Shown here one piece after another: positions 52,797 to 63,657 of a DNA stretch of 64,000 bases; the stretch's first letter is position 1, and every line of letters starts with the position of its first letter. Position numbers and translations under genes: made by a program. The stretch is taken from positions 186,001 through 250,000 of the forward strand of contig NZ_JACHJQ010000001.1 in assembly GCF_014203735.1 (NCBI RefSeq). Reading direction: 5' to 3'. This stretch comes from Actinophytocola algeriensis (GTDB lineage Bacteria; Actinomycetota; Actinomycetes; Mycobacteriales; Pseudonocardiaceae). The notes beneath the pieces were generated by a model, which searched no databases, was not told the DNA's origin, and saw nothing but the letters and a program-made list of their open reading frames with translations.

Positions 52797-53449
52797 TCAG
52801 GACGTCGGATCGTAGTTGTAGTTCACGACCGTGAACTTGTAGTCGTAGGAGTAGTGCTCGACGCTGCCGCACGTGACGCTGGTGAACCAGTCCGCGGTTT
52901 CCGCCGAGGAGTACGCGTACTGGAAGGTCGTCACCACGACGTTGAGAACCGGCATCACCGAGATGAGACCGATCACCGTGCCGAACTCGGAGGTGACCTT
53001 GCTCTTCTTGGTCTGCACCTGGATGTTGGCCATCTCCTGGTTGAGGTAGCCGAGAATGGGCGCGACATCACCGCTCAGGCCGGCCAGGATCGCAGCGAAG
53101 AACTGCTCGTTGATGCTCGCGGCGGTCCCGTCGCCGGACTCCTCCTGCTGGGACACCGAGGTCTCCCCATCCCTGGGATGGCGTTCATGGCCGTCGTCAT
53201 CGCGGACTGGTTCAGGAGGTAAAGACCGTTCACGACCTCCTGCCCCGACGTGTCCAGGACGGCCTTCTTGATCACGTTCGACATCTGGAGCGCGTTCACG
53301 AACGCGTGGGACACGGCGTCCTTCAGTGTTTGCGACCAGGAATCCTCGATGTAGGCGAAGAGGAAGTCGGTACCCGGCGCGTGGAGCCACTGGCCCGAAT
53401 CGGTCATCGTCACCATATACGTCACTGGGCGCGTCGCGACAGCAGTCAT
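52797..53449 (-). CDS. unknown protein gene disrupted by one frameshift
   Basis: ATG at 53449 has a perfect AGGAGG. The frame runs MTAVATRPVTYMVTMTDSGQ to NAIPGMG, then shifts at the four-C run 53165-53168 (plus strand); one extra C would join it to ETSVSQQEES and on to the end VVNYNYDPTS, giving 217 residues. Both halves have coding character. Helical first part, then a hydrophobic segment (TVIGLISVMPVLNVVVTTFQ) and a Tyr-rich beta end. No family recognised. It could be a sequencing error, a recent mutation or programmed slippage. Confidence 0.65.
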
Positions 53450-53688
53450 TTCTCCTCCTGGAAAGGATGTGATCGAAAAGTTCAAACGTCTGCTTCCAGG
53501 AGCATGTCCAAAAAGGTGTCAGAGGCCCAGGTGTAAATAGCGGGTTCAATCCTCCGGGGTGGCCATCTCACCCGGTCAGCCCACTTGAGCCGCGTCCTGG
53601 AAGATCGAAATTGCGTATAGCTGTCGTCGATCTTGAGATTGCGACCGCGATCGTCCACGATTGTGCGACCAATATTTCACGATGGGGT

Positions 53689-54143
53689 TCAACCAAATAG
53701 TTTGTTGTAGTCGCGGGCGTGGGGAACGCCGTCGAGCAGCGCGAGGAAGTCGTCGTGCAGCGTGCCGTTGGTGGCCAGGACAGTGCCGTTTCCGCTCAGT
53801 ACCGGGCCCCGGTGAGGTCGGTGACGCGCCCGCCCGCCTCGCCATGATGACTGGCAGCGGCGCCATGTTTTCGTGGCCCATCGGAACCCGGCCACGACCA
53901 TCGCGTCCAGTTCGCCGGTTGACCAGGCCGGTCATGTCGCCGGACGTGCTGAGGTAGACCGTCCGGTGCAGGGTGGCCAGCAGGTCCTCCGACCACGTGC
54001 CCGGGTTGCCCATCGCGGTGCGGGCGCACGGTGCCGTCCGGTTTGCGCGTGGTGGCCACGTCACCGGCGAAGAACCGTTCGGCGGCGAGGGCGCCCGCGC
54101 GCCGGGCGAGGCCCACCGCGAAGTCGAGGAGGCTCTGGTCCAT
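53689..54143 (-). pseudogene. degraded inositol-monophosphatase-like/histidinol-phosphatase (hisN-like) pseudogene
   Basis: Start MDQSLLDFAVGLARRAGALA and end GGRVTDLTGARY, then SGNGTVLATNGTLHDDFLAL in another frame, are clear family pieces, with MVVAGFRW in between. The span allows about 150 codons instead of about 260, and the frame changes at least twice; the metal-binding motifs (GEE and DPIDGT) are missing. It is therefore a remnant. Confidence 0.85.
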
Positions 54144-54188
54144 GACGTGGGGACGTCCGGCACGACCGCGTGGTTGCCGGACGCGACG

Positions 54189-54217
54189 AAGCGCCCCGGG
54201 CGGGGCCCGGGGCGCTT
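54189..54217. terminator. intrinsic terminator of the kgd operon
   Basis: Arms AAGCGCCCCGGG and CCCGGGGCGCTT, 8 bases past the stop of the small gene following kgd. Confidence 0.87.
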
Positions 54218-54224
54218 CGGTCGG

Positions 54225-54401
54225 TCACTCGTCGTCTTCGTCGTCTCTCGCCAGGTAGGTCGCCAGGCGTTCTACCGCGTTCTCGAACTCCGGGTTCGCG
54301 TCGACGAAGGCACGCATCTTGGCCGCCAGCCAGGACAGCGTGACCTCCTCGTCGCCCCGTCGTTCCTCCAGCTCCTCGAGGCCTCGGTCGGTGAAGTACA
54401 T
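54225..54401 (-). CDS. DUF6104-like small acidic protein
   Basis: 58 residues: MYFTDRGLEELEERRGDEEV, then NPEFENAVERLATYLARDD. I recall this family (DUF6104) from actinobacteria, where it follows kgd; function unknown. It starts 4 bases after the kgd stop, so it is coupled, and is followed by a strong terminator. Confidence 0.88.
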   Translation of the reverse strand: MYFTDRGLEELEERRGDEEVTLSWLAAKMRAFVDANPEFENAVERLATYLARDDEDDE

Positions 54402-54405
54402 CGGC

Positions 54406-57400
54406 TCAGCTGAACGCCTTCTCGATGATCTCCCGCTGCTCGACCTCGTGCACCTTGCCCGAGCCCGCCGACGGCGCGGACATCACGCGACGGGAGACGC
54501 GGACCAGGCGAGGCAGGTCCGGGTACAGCTCGCGCAGGTGCAGCCCGTAGAACGGCCACGAACCCTGGTTCGCGGGCTCCTCCTGGACCCAGCGCACCTC
54601 CTCGACCCCGCTGTACTTCTCGAAGATCGCACCGAGGCGCTTCACCGGCACCGGGTACAGCTGCTCTAGCCGGACGATCGCGACGTCCGACGCACCGCGG
54701 GCCTCGCGTTCGTGGGCCAGCTCGTAGTACAGCTTGCCCGACACCAGCAGCAGCTTCCGCACGTCCTTCGGGTTCGGGGCCGCCGGGTCGTCGAAGACCG
54801 AGTTGAACCTGGCCTCCTCGGTGAAGTCCGCGACGCTGGACACCGCCGCCTTGTTGCGCAGCATCGACTTCGGCGTGAACACCACCAGCGGGCGCTGCAC
54901 ACCGTCGAGCGCGTGGCGGCGCAGCAGGTGGAAGTAGTTCGCGGGCGTCGACGGGACCGCCACCGTCATCGAACCCTCCGCGCACAGCTGCAGCCAGCGC
55001 TCGATGCGGCCCGACGTGTGGTCCGGGCCCTGGCCCTCGTGGCCGTGTGGCAGCAGCATCACCACATCGGAACGCTGGCCCCACTTGGCCTCGGACGACG
55101 AGATGTACTCGTCGATCACCGACTGGGCGCCGTTGACGAAGTCACCGAACTGCGCCTCCCACAGCACCAGCGCGTCCGGGTTCGCGACCGAGTAGCCGTA
55201 CTCGAAGCCGACGGCCGCGTACTCCGACAGCGCCGAGTCGTACGCCAGGAACCGGCCCTGCTCCTCGGCCAGGTTCTGCAGCGGCACGTACTCCTTGCCG
55301 GTCTTGCGGTCCACGATCACCGCGTGTCGCTGCACGAACGTGCCGCGCCGCGAATCCTGGCCCGCGAGCCGGACCATGTGGCCCTCGATGTTCAGCGAAC
55401 CGAACGCCACCAGCTCCGCGAACGCCCAGTCGATGCCGCCCTCGCGGGCCATCTTCGCGCGCCGCTCCAGCACCGGCTTGACGCGCGGGTGCGGCGTGAA
55501 GCCCTCGGGCAGGTTGATGTGCGCGTCCGCGATCCGCTCCAGCACGTCGGCGGTGATCGCCGTCGACAGCTTCGCCGGGATCTGCTGCTCCGACTCGACC
55601 GACGGGCTCGGCGCCACCGGGTGCTTCTCCAGCTCGCGCACCTCGTTGAAGACGTGCTCGAGCTGCGAGGAGAAGTCCCGCAGCGCCTTCTCCGCCTCGT
55701 CGACGGAGATGTCGCCGCGGCCGATCAGCGCCTCGGTGTAGGTTTTCCGCACGCTGCGCTTCGTGTCGATGATGTCGTACATCGCGGGCTGCGTCATCGA
55801 GGGGTCGTCGCCCTCGTTGTGGCCGCGGCGCCGGTAGCAGACCATGTCGATCACGACGTCCTTGTTGAACGCCTGGCGGTAGTCCATCGCCAGCTGCGCG
55901 ACCCAGTAGCACGCCTCCGGGTCGTCGCCGTTCACGTGGAAAACCGGCGCCTGGATCATCTTCGCCACGTCCGTCGCGTACTGCGACGACCGCGAGTGCT
56001 CGGGTGCGGTGGTGAAGCCGACCTGGTTGTTGATGATCACGTGCACGGTGCCGCCGGTGCGGTAGCCGCGCAGCAGCGCCAGGTTCAGCGTCTCCGCGAC
56101 CACGCCCTGGCCCGCGAACGCCGCGTCGCCGTGCAGCGCGACCGGCAGCACGGTGAAGCCGCCCTCGGAACCCTTGTCGAGCAGGTCCTGCTTGGCGCGG
56201 ACGATGCCCTCCAGGACCGGGTCGACGGTCTCCAGGTGCGACGGGTTCGCCGTCAGCGTCACCTTGGTCTCGCCGTCGCCGAACATCCGGAAGTACTTGC
56301 CCTCGGCGCCGAGGTGGTACTTCACGTCGCCGGAGCCGTGCGCCTGGCCCGGGTCGAGGTTGCCCTCGAACTCCTGGAAGATCTGGCTGATCGGCTTGCC
56401 GACGATGTTGGCGAGCACGTTCAGGCGGCCGCGGTGCGGCATGCCGATGACGACCTCGTCCAGCTCGTACTCGGCCGCCTTGTCGAGGACCGTGTCCAGC
56501 AGCGCGATGACCGACTCGCCGCCCTCGAGCGAGAACCGCTTCTGGCCGACGTACTTGGTCTGCAGGAACGTCTCGAACGCCTCGGCCGCGTTCAGCTTCG
56601 ACAGGATGTACTTCTGCACGGCCTGCGGCGGCTTCTCGTGCTTGATCTCGACGCGCTCCTGGATCCAGCGGCGCTCCGACGGGTCGAGGATGTAGGTGTA
56701 CTCGACGCCGACCGTGCGGCAGTAGCTATCGCGCAGCACGCCGAGCACGTCCCGCAGCTTCATCCGGTTCTTGCCCGCGAAGCCGCCGACGGGGAACTCG
56801 CGGTCCAGGTCCCACAGCGTGAGGCCGTGGGACAGGATGTCGAGGTCCTCGTGCTTGCGCTGGCGGTAGTTCAGCGGGTCGACGTCGGACATCAGGTGCC
56901 CGCGCGTGCGGTAGGTGTCGATCAGGCCGAGGAGCCGGGCGGTCTTGTCGATCTCGCCCTCGGGGATGTCCTCGACCCAGCGGACCGGCTCGTACGGCAG
57001 CCGCAGCGACGTGAAGATGTCGTCGTAGAAGCCGTCCTCGCCCAGCAGCAGCTGGTGCACGCGGCGCAGGAACTCGCCGGACTCCGCGCCCTGGATGATG
57101 CGGTGGTCGTACGTGGAGGTCAGCGTGATGATCTTGCTGACGCCCAGCTCGACCAGCGTCCGCTCGCTCGTGCCCTGGTACTGCGCCGGGTACTCCATGG
57201 CGCCGACGCCGATGATCGCGCCCTGGTTCTTGGTCAGGCGCGGCATCGAGTGGTTCGTGCCGATGGTGCCCGGGTTGGTCAGGGAGATCGTGGTGCCCGC
57301 GAAGTCCTCGGTGGTCAGCGCGCCGTTGCGGGCCTTGCGGATGATCTCCTCGTAGGCCTGCCAGAACCGCGTGAAGGTCATGCCCTCGCAGTTCTTGATG

Positions 57401-58140
57401 GACGCGACGACCAGCGTGCGGCCACCGTCCTTGGTCGGCAGGTCGATCGCGAGCCCGAGGTTGATGTGCTCGGGCGTGACCACGTTCGGCTTGCCGTTGA
57501 CCTCGGCGTAGTGCCGGTTCATGTTCGGGTAGTCGGCCAGCGCCCGGATCAGCGCGTACCCGATGAGGTGCGTGAACGACACCTTCCCGCCGCGCGTGCG
57601 CTTCAGGTGGTTGTTGATCACGATGCGGTTGTCGAACAGCAGCTTGGCCGGCACGGCGCGGACGCTGGTCGCGGTCGGGATCGTCAGCGAGACGTCCATG
57701 TTCTTCGCGATCATGGCCGCGGCGCCGCGCAGCGGCTTGACCTCTTCGCCCTCGGCCTTCGCGGCGGCGGGCCTGGTCTCGGGCTTGGCCTTGCTCTCGG
57801 CCTTGGGGGCCGCCTTGGCCTGCGGCTTCGCCTCCGGCCTCGGCTTCTGCGCAGCCGGGGCCTGGCCGTTCGGGGACTCGGCCTTCGCGGGCGCCGAGGC
57901 GGCAGCCTTGGGTGGTGTCGGCGTTGTGGTCTTGGCCACGGTCGCCGTCCCGGTGTTGCTCTTCGTGTCGCCCGCGGCCTTGTTCGCCACGCGCTGTGTC
58001 GGCTTGTAGTCGGCGAAGAAGTCATGCCACGCTGAGTCCACTGACGACGGGTCAGCGAGGAACTGCTCGTACATCTCTTCTACGAGCCACTCATTGGGGC
58101 CGAACTGCGACGCAGGGCTGCTGCTGGACACGGCAGGCAC
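54406..58140 (-). CDS. kgd: multifunctional 2-oxoglutarate decarboxylase/dehydrogenase E1 with E2-like domain
   Basis: 1244 residues, as in M. tuberculosis Kgd (Rv1248c). N-terminal E1-type tail ([21 protein letters not shown]), an Ala/Pro/Lys-rich linker (about 55-130), an E2 acyltransferase-like domain (about 135-365; [12 protein letters not shown] has the catalytic His) that lacks a lipoyl domain, then the ThDP E1 core ([23 protein letters not shown]). It feeds the TCA cycle at 2-oxoglutarate and is normally inhibited by unphosphorylated GarA. The start is GTG at 58140 with GAGG upstream. Confidence 0.97.
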   Translation of the reverse strand: MPAVSSSSPASQFGPNEWLVEEMYEQFLADPSSVDSAWHDFFADYKPTQRVANKAAGDTKSNTGTATVAKTTTPTPPKAAASAPAKAESPNGQAPAAQKPRPEAKPQAKAAPKAESKAKPETRPAAAKAEGEEVKPLRGAAAMIAKNMDVSLTIPTATSVRAVPAKLLFDNRIVINNHLKRTRGGKVSFTHLIGYALIRALADYPNMNRHYAEVNGKPNVVTPEHINLGLAIDLPTKDGGRTLVVASIKNCEGMTFTRFWQAYEEIIRKARNGALTTEDFAGTTISLTNPGTIGTNHSMPRLTKNQGAIIGVGAMEYPAQYQGTSERTLVELGVSKIITLTSTYDHRIIQGAESGEFLRRVHQLLLGEDGFYDDIFTSLRLPYEPVRWVEDIPEGEIDKTARLLGLIDTYRTRGHLMSDVDPLNYRQRKHEDLDILSHGLTLWDLDREFPVGGFAGKNRMKLRDVLGVLRDSYCRTVGVEYTYILDPSERRWIQERVEIKHEKPPQAVQKYILSKLNAAEAFETFLQTKYVGQKRFSLEGGESVIALLDTVLDKAAEYELDEVVIGMPHRGRLNVLANIVGKPISQIFQEFEGNLDPGQAHGSGDVKYHLGAEGKYFRMFGDGETKVTLTANPSHLETVDPVLEGIVRAKQDLLDKGSEGGFTVLPVALHGDAAFAGQGVVAETLNLALLRGYRTGGTVHVIINNQVGFTTAPEHSRSSQYATDVAKMIQAPVFHVNGDDPEACYWVAQLAMDYRQAFNKDVVIDMVCYRRRGHNEGDDPSMTQPAMYDIIDTKRSVRKTYTEALIGRGDISVDEAEKALRDFSSQLEHVFNEVRELEKHPVAPSPSVESEQQIPAKLSTAITADVLERIADAHINLPEGFTPHPRVKPVLERRAKMAREGGIDWAFAELVAFGSLNIEGHMVRLAGQDSRRGTFVQRHAVIVDRKTGKEYVPLQNLAEEQGRFLAYDSALSEYAAVGFEYGYSVANPDALVLWEAQFGDFVNGAQSVIDEYISSSEAKWGQRSDVVMLLPHGHEGQGPDHTSGRIERWLQLCAEGSMTVAVPSTPANYFHLLRRHALDGVQRPLVVFTPKSMLRNKAAVSSVADFTEEARFNSVFDDPAAPNPKDVRKLLLVSGKLYYELAHEREARGASDVAIVRLEQLYPVPVKRLGAIFEKYSGVEEVRWVQEEPANQGSWPFYGLHLRELYPDLPRLVRVSRRVMSAPSAGSGKVHEVEQREIIEKAFS

Positions 58141-58810
58141 TCGCCTCTATCTATCTCGATCTGTTAGTGGTACGGACTGCACCCCAAGGCTAGTCCTCCA
58201 AGCGAGGTGCGTGGTGCCGACTCGGGAGAAGGACCGCAGGTCACGTAGGTGATCGAAGATCGCCCCCAGGTGCCGCTGCCGCTGATACTCGCATTGTCTC
58301 CCAGCGGGTCCGCACCCGGTCCGCCCGCCGATCGGCCGTCGAGTTCGTCCCTTTCGGGCCGTTCGACTGTGGTGAATGCCTCATGCTTCTCTCCTAGGAC
58401 GTGGGACAGCAGCGGCGGCGGTCACAAACGGATCGGCCGACGGTCGGTCCGCAGCGCTCAGTGGTCGAGGATTTCGGTGGGCTTCGAGGCTGGATCGATC
58501 ATGTGAATCGGTTGTGAGAGTTGGGTTTCTGGCTGCGGGGTGTCCTCGCCGGAGGTTCTTGCCCGCGGGGTGTTGTCCTCGCCGGACGGGCGTCCTGCCG
58601 GACGGGCCTCCTCGCCGGAGGGGCAGGTCTCCGGGATGGCCTCGCGGGTTGGCATCTTCGGTGGCTTGGGATGGCAGGCAGCCTCGGGTGTGGTGTGTGG
58701 GGCTTGCGCCCCTCGATTGTGCGCGGGCTTGCGCGCCCGCGCCTTTCGTGCTGATTCGGCCCCAGCCGAATCGCCGAAGGGGCCGGGCAACGTTGGTTGG
58801 TGGTGTGGCA
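58141..58810. other. 670-bp intergenic region upstream of kgd
   Basis: Proximal part (58141-58300) should carry the kgd promoter; none is certain. The distal part is filled by repeat A copy 2, extended by several CCTCGCCGGA-type units (58555-58620) and hairpins GATTCGGC/GCCGAATC (58753-58772) and GCGCGGGC/GCCCGCGC just after the exporter gene, which may end its transcription. Short frames here look repeat-encoded. Confidence 0.6.
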
Positions 58811-58817
58811 CTAGCTC
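58609..58817 (-). repeat. dispersed intergenic repeat A, copy 2
   Basis: Inverse copy of 2719-2925. It contains GGGGC-TTGC-GCCCC (58699-58712) where copy 1 has a matching hairpin. Its outer end (GCACTAGCTC, 58808-58817) includes the stop codon of the ABC exporter gene. Confidence 0.75.
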
Positions 58818-61800
58818 GGTTGTGGGGTCGGCGTCGGGCTTGGTGCCGGGGTTGGGGGCAGGCCGTTTTCCGCGGTGCCGTGGTGCCACAGGGTGGCGTA
58901 GTGGCCGCCCTGTGCCAGTAGTTCCTCGTGGGGGCCTTGTTCGACGATGCGGCCGTCGGACAGGACCAGGATTCGGTCGGCTCTGGCGGCGGTGGCCAGG
59001 CGGTGGGCCACCACGAACGTGGTGCGGGGGTGGGCGAGGCGTTCGCTCGCGGCCAGGACCACTGACTCCGTTGCCGGGTCCAGGGCGGCGGTCGCCTCGT
59101 CCAGCAGGAGGATGTTCGGGGCCACGAGTTCCGCTCTGGCCAGGGCGATCAGTTGGCGTTGGCCCGCCGACAGGCCCTGGCCGCGTTCACCGACCTGCTG
59201 GTGGAAGCCGTCCGGGAGGGTGGCCACCATCGGCAGCGCGCCGACCGAGCGGACCGCCGACTCGATGGCCGCACGGTCGCCGTTCACGCCGTCCAGTGCG
59301 GCGCCGTAGCCCACGTTGCCTGCCACGTCGCCGCTGAACAGGTGTGCCTCCTGCGGGACGACGCCGAGGCGCTGCCGGTACTCCGACGGGTCGTAGTCGC
59401 GCAGGTTCACGCCGTCCACCAGCACCTGGCCCTCGGTCGGGTCGTAGAAGCGGGCGATCAGCTTCACCACCGTCGACTTGCCCGCGCCGGTCGCGCCGAC
59501 CAGGGCCACCGTCTCGCCGGCGGCGACCGTCAGGGTCAGGTCCGCCACCGCGGGGCGGTTGGTGCCCGGGTAGCTGAACGAGACGTTCCTCAGCTCCACG
59601 TCGCCGCGCAGGGTCGCCGGGACGGGGATCGGGTTCGCCGGTGGCTCCACCGAGGTCGGGGTGCGCAGCAGGTCCGCGATGCGCCGCAGGCCCACCCGGG
59701 CCTGCTGGTAGCCGTCGAAGACGTTCGACAGCTGCTGCACCGGCGAGAAGAACAGGTTCAGGTACAGCATGAACGCCAGCAGCACGCCCACCGACAGGTC
59801 GCCGGACGCCACGCGGCTCGCGCCCACCACCAGGACCGCCGCCTGTGCGAAGCCGGCCAGCAGTGACACGAACGGGAAGTACGTCGCCACGTAGCGCTGT
59901 GCGCGCAGCCTCGTGCGGCGGTACGTGTCGCTGCGCTCGGCGAACTCGCGGGCCGAGTGCTCCTCCCGCGTGAACGCCTGTGCGACCCGCAGCCCGGACA
60001 CGTTCTCCTGCATGTCCGCGTTCACCGCGCTGACCTGCTCGCGGGCCTGCGAGTACGCGGCCGACGACAGGCGCTGGAAGATCACCGTCGCCACGATCAG
60101 GATCGGCAGCGCCGACAACGCGACCAGCGCCAGCTCCGGATCGGTCACCACGAGTGCGGCCGTGATCGTGACGACCGTCAGCAGGCTCGCCATGGCACTC
60201 GTCAGCCCGGTCTGCAGGAACGTCGACAGCGCGTCGACGTCCGTGGTCATCCTGGTCATGATGCGGCCCGCCATCTCGCGCTCGAAGTAGTCGAGGCCGA
60301 GCCGCTGCAGGTGGGCGTAGCTGCGCACCCGCAGCAGGTACAGCAGGCGCTCGCCGACCCGCGCGGTCAGCACCGTGTTCACGGCGTTGTCCGCGAAGCT
60401 CACCACCACCAGCACCGCCGCGATCGCCGTGACCACCCACAGCGCGTCCGTGTTGCCGGTGACCACACCCTTGTCGACGCCCTGCTGGATCAGCATCGGC
60501 AGCGCCATCGTCAGCACCGCGTCACCGATCACCAGGCCCGCCACCACGGCCAGCATCAGCCGCACCGGCTTCAGCAGGCGGCGCAGGCGGAAGCCGGGGT
60601 CGGGCGCGGTGGGGTCCTCGCCACGCAGCACCGGGACCTCCCCGGCAGGCGGCAGCGCGGACACCCGCTCGAGCAGCTCCGGCGTCGGCGGGGAACCGCT
60701 CAACGCGCCGGAGATCCGGCCGCCGCCGATGCCGCCGCGGCCGACCGGGGCGGTGGCCACCTGCCCGGCGCGGGTGGCGGCGACCTCCTCCGTGACCTCC
60801 CCGGGCCACAGCGAAGGTGTCCAGCCGTCCGGTCCCGGCTCCAGCACGGCCACGTCCCGGGCGGTCTCCTCCTCGATCTCCTCGCCTGGCCCGGCCAGCA
60901 GCGACCGGTACAGCGCGCACCGCGCGGTCAGCTCCTCGTGCGTGCCGATGTCGACGACCTCGCCCTTGTCGAGCACCGCGATCCGGTCGGCCAGCGACAG
61001 CGTCGACCTGCGGTGCGCGATCAAGATCGTCGTGCGGTCGCGGGTGACCGACCGGAGCGTGTCGTGGATCGCGGCCTCGGTGGCCGTGTCGACCGCGGAC
61101 GTCGCGTCGTCCAGCACCAGCACCCGGGGGTTCGACAGCAGCGCCCGCGCGAGCGCGATCCGCTGCCGTTGCCCGCCGGACAGCGTGAGCCCGCGCTCGC
61201 CGACCACGGTGTCGTACCCGTCGGGCAGGGCGGTGATGAAACCGTCCGCCTGCGCGGCCCGCGCGGCCGCCCGCACCTCCTCGTCGGTCGCGTCCGGCCT
61301 GCCGTAGCGGAGGTTGGCGCGCACGGTGTCGGAGAACAGGAACGCCTCCTCGAACACCACGCCGACCGTCGACCGCAGCGACGCGAGCCGCAGCTGCCGG
61401 ATGTCCACGCCCGCCACGGAGATCGTGCCCTCGTGCACGTCGTAGAAGCGGGGTAGGAGCAGCGACACCGTCGACTTCCCGGAGCCCGCCGTGCCCACGA
61501 GCGCGAGCGTCTCGCCCGGCTGGACCGCCAGCGACACCCCGTCGAGCACCGGCTCGCTGCGCGTGTACCCGAACGTCACCCCGGACAGCCGCACGTCGAC
61601 CGGCCCGGCCGGCACGTCGACCGCGTCCGGCGCGTCGACCACCGTGGGGTGCGAGTCGATCAGCTCGTACACCCGCTCGACACCGGCCCGCGCCAGCTGC
61701 ACGTTCACGAGCAGGCTCGACAGCAGCCTGGTCGGGCCGACGAGGTTCGCCACGTAGCTCGCGAACGCCAGGAACGTGCCCAGCGTGACCTCGCCCCGCA

Positions 61801-62638
61801 GCGCCATGTACCCGCCGAGCGCGAGTACCGCGACCTGCCCGGCGGCCGGCATCGCGACCAGCGTCGCGGCGGGCCGGGACGTCAGCTTCGCCGTGCGCAT
61901 CCGCTCGCCGAACAGCGTCCGCGCCGCCCTGTCGAGCCGCGCGATCTCCCTGGCCTCCTGGCCGAACCCCTTGACCACGCGCACGCCGGTGACGGTCTCC
62001 TCGACGTGCTGCGCGAGGTCGGCCGCCTTCTGCTGCGCCGACCAGGACGCCGGGAACAGCACCCGTCTGCTGCGGACCGCGACCACCGCCACGATCGGTG
62101 TGATCACCAGCGCGATCAGGGTGAGGAACGGCGACAGCCACATCATCGCGCCCAGCGCGAGCAGCGCGAACACCACGGTGCCGATCGACAGCGGCACCAT
62201 CATCAGCATGCCCTGCACGACCTGCAGGTCGGTGATCGACCGGGACACCACCTGGCCGGTACGTAACGCGTCCTGCTTCGCGCCGTCGAGCCGGGCCACC
62301 GCGGCGAACACCTGCTGGCGCAGGTCGTGCTGCACGTCGAGCGCGAGGCGGCCGCCGAGGTAGCGGCGCACGAACGCGGTGCCGAACGTGGACAGCTCCA
62401 TCAGCACGAGCGCGCCGACCAGCCACATGAGCCGCTCGGTCGTGCCGGCCACGGCGTCGTCGACGACGAGCTTCACCAGCACCGGGCCCGCGGCCTGGAA
62501 ACCGACACCGACGACCGAGGACACGACGGAGAGCACGACAAGCCGCCGGTGCCGCCAGCAGGCGGCACTCAACCGGCGGATCCAGCCTTGCGGGGTCGCT
62601 CCGCGGGCTCCGCTGTGGCTAGGGGAGGACTTCGACAC
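58811..62638 (-). CDS. fused ABC exporter (TMD-NBD-TMD-NBD)
   Basis: 1275 residues: two complete half-exporters in one chain. First site: Walker A GTAGSGKST (382-390), signature LSGGQ, Walker B VLVLDDATSA with Asp where the catalytic Glu should be. Second site: Walker A GATGAGKST, signature LSAGQ, Walker B ILLLDEATAA with Glu. Such asymmetry is typical of heterodimeric multidrug exporters. M. tuberculosis Rv0194 is a fused protein of this kind. The long linker (about 580-660) is Gly/Pro-rich. Substrate unknown. The C-terminus is a Pro/Thr tail. Confidence 0.93.
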   Translation of the reverse strand: MSKSSPSHSGARGATPQGWIRRLSAACWRHRRLVVLSVVSSVVGVGFQAAGPVLVKLVVDDAVAGTTERLMWLVGALVLMELSTFGTAFVRRYLGGRLALDVQHDLRQQVFAAVARLDGAKQDALRTGQVVSRSITDLQVVQGMLMMVPLSIGTVVFALLALGAMMWLSPFLTLIALVITPIVAVVAVRSRRVLFPASWSAQQKAADLAQHVEETVTGVRVVKGFGQEAREIARLDRAARTLFGERMRTAKLTSRPAATLVAMPAAGQVAVLALGGYMALRGEVTLGTFLAFASYVANLVGPTRLLSSLLVNVQLARAGVERVYELIDSHPTVVDAPDAVDVPAGPVDVRLSGVTFGYTRSEPVLDGVSLAVQPGETLALVGTAGSGKSTVSLLLPRFYDVHEGTISVAGVDIRQLRLASLRSTVGVVFEEAFLFSDTVRANLRYGRPDATDEEVRAAARAAQADGFITALPDGYDTVVGERGLTLSGGQRQRIALARALLSNPRVLVLDDATSAVDTATEAAIHDTLRSVTRDRTTILIAHRRSTLSLADRIAVLDKGEVVDIGTHEELTARCALYRSLLAGPGEEIEEETARDVAVLEPGPDGWTPSLWPGEVTEEVAATRAGQVATAPVGRGGIGGGRISGALSGSPPTPELLERVSALPPAGEVPVLRGEDPTAPDPGFRLRRLLKPVRLMLAVVAGLVIGDAVLTMALPMLIQQGVDKGVVTGNTDALWVVTAIAAVLVVVSFADNAVNTVLTARVGERLLYLLRVRSYAHLQRLGLDYFEREMAGRIMTRMTTDVDALSTFLQTGLTSAMASLLTVVTITAALVVTDPELALVALSALPILIVATVIFQRLSSAAYSQAREQVSAVNADMQENVSGLRVAQAFTREEHSAREFAERSDTYRRTRLRAQRYVATYFPFVSLLAGFAQAAVLVVGASRVASGDLSVGVLLAFMLYLNLFFSPVQQLSNVFDGYQQARVGLRRIADLLRTPTSVEPPANPIPVPATLRGDVELRNVSFSYPGTNRPAVADLTLTVAAGETVALVGATGAGKSTVVKLIARFYDPTEGQVLVDGVNLRDYDPSEYRQRLGVVPQEAHLFSGDVAGNVGYGAALDGVNGDRAAIESAVRSVGALPMVATLPDGFHQQVGERGQGLSAGQRQLIALARAELVAPNILLLDEATAALDPATESVVLAASERLAHPRTTFVVAHRLATAARADRILVLSDGRIVEQGPHEELLAQGGHYATLWHHGTAENGLPPTPAPSPTPTPQPS

Positions 62639-62682
62639 AAATCCACATTAGGCGCGCCCACCGACAGTCCCGGTCGAGAAAC

Positions 62683-62717
62683 GACAGCGGGACCTGCCAA
62701 TGGCAGGTCCCGCTGTC
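62683..62717. terminator. intrinsic terminator
   Basis: Near-perfect palindrome, arms GACAGCGGGACCTGCCA and complement, after the ABC permease gene (minus strand). A 14-bp tandem duplication CTGTCCGATTCGCC (62713-62740) overlaps its edge. Confidence 0.85.
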
Positions 62718-62754
62718 CGATTCGCCCTGTCCGATTCGCCCTATCGGGTGACGA

Positions 62755-63657
62755 TCAGGTGATGTCCCGCGTCCGGTTGCGCAGGATGCCCAGCACGAAG
62801 AAGATGCCCGTCCACACCAGGAACACCAGGCCGGACAGCCAGAGCGTCAGCGCGCCCGGCGCACCCGCGATACCGCGCACGACCTGCTCGAACTGCTCGC
62901 GGCCCTCGGTGTCGACGGTGCCGCCCGCGTTCTGCACGAGGTCGATGACCTGTGTCGCGAGCACCTGGCTCGCGGTCGCGCCGGTCAGCCCGTTCGCGGA
63001 CCCGTTCGGCAGGAAGCCCGCGAGGTAGGAGCCCTCTGTGAGACCGGTCATGACCAGGTCGCCGATCGGGCCGACGATCAGCGAGTAGATCAGCAGGATC
63101 ACCAGCGCGCCGACGGGTGAGCCCATCAGCGCGCCGACACCGAGGCCGAGCAGCGTCCACAGCAGGCAGCCGAGGATGCCGGACAGCGCGATCATCATCC
63201 ACTGGCCCGCGTCGGGCAGGTACTCGCTCTTGGACCCGAGCGCGGTGCCGATGCTCGCGCCCAGCGCGATCACGACGCCGTACAGCAGGCCCCAGATCAC
63301 GTACGTGATGGCCTTGGCCGACAGCAGCGCACCGCGGTTCGGCGCGGTCAGGAAGCTCGTCGTGATCGTGCGGCGCGACAGCTCGCTCGCCAGCGCCAGC
63401 GTCCCGAAGATCAACGGGAAGATCGTCGCGATGTTCATGCTGCGCGTCAGCGCGATCACCGACCAGGACAGGTCGTCGAAGGAGATGTTGAACTCCTCGA
63501 TGATGTCCACGTCGGAGATGTCGCTGACGATCGACGTGATCAGCGCCGACACGCCCCACGCCCAGCCCAGCGCGAGCAGCACGGCCGGGATCATCATCGC
63601 CCACCACATCTTGGTGGTGAGGATCTTGCGGAACTCCGCCTTGATCAGGTTGCCCAT
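62755..63657 (-). CDS. ABC-2-type transporter permease
   Basis: 300 residues with six hydrophobic segments and the typical start MGNLIKAEFRKILTTKMWW, followed by LASELSRRTITTSFLTAPNR. Such permeases pair with a separate ATPase to export lipids, drugs or peptides. The ATG overlaps the upstream stop as TGATG, so its partner is the gene whose tail is seen at 63657-64000. Confidence 0.88.
   Translation of the reverse strand: MGNLIKAEFRKILTTKMWWAMMIPAVLLALGWAWGVSALITSIVSDISDVDIIEEFNISFDDLSWSVIALTRSMNIATIFPLIFGTLALASELSRRTITTSFLTAPNRGALLSAKAITYVIWGLLYGVVIALGASIGTALGSKSEYLPDAGQWMMIALSGILGCLLWTLLGLGVGALMGSPVGALVILLIYSLIVGPIGDLVMTGLTEGSYLAGFLPNGSANGLTGATASQVLATQVIDLVQNAGGTVDTEGREQFEQVVRGIAGAPGALTLWLSGLVFLVWTGIFFVLGILRNRTRDIT

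Noticed and set aside
53576-54163. 195-codon minus-strand frame over the hisN remnant
   Set aside because: Not in the frame of the recognisable hisN pieces and rich in Arg/Ser/Pro; a shadow of the pseudogene.
54712-58035. 1107-codon plus-strand reading frame opposite kgd
   Set aside because: It is the antisense shadow of a clear kgd gene, with Arg/His/Val-rich low-quality sequence and no family motifs.
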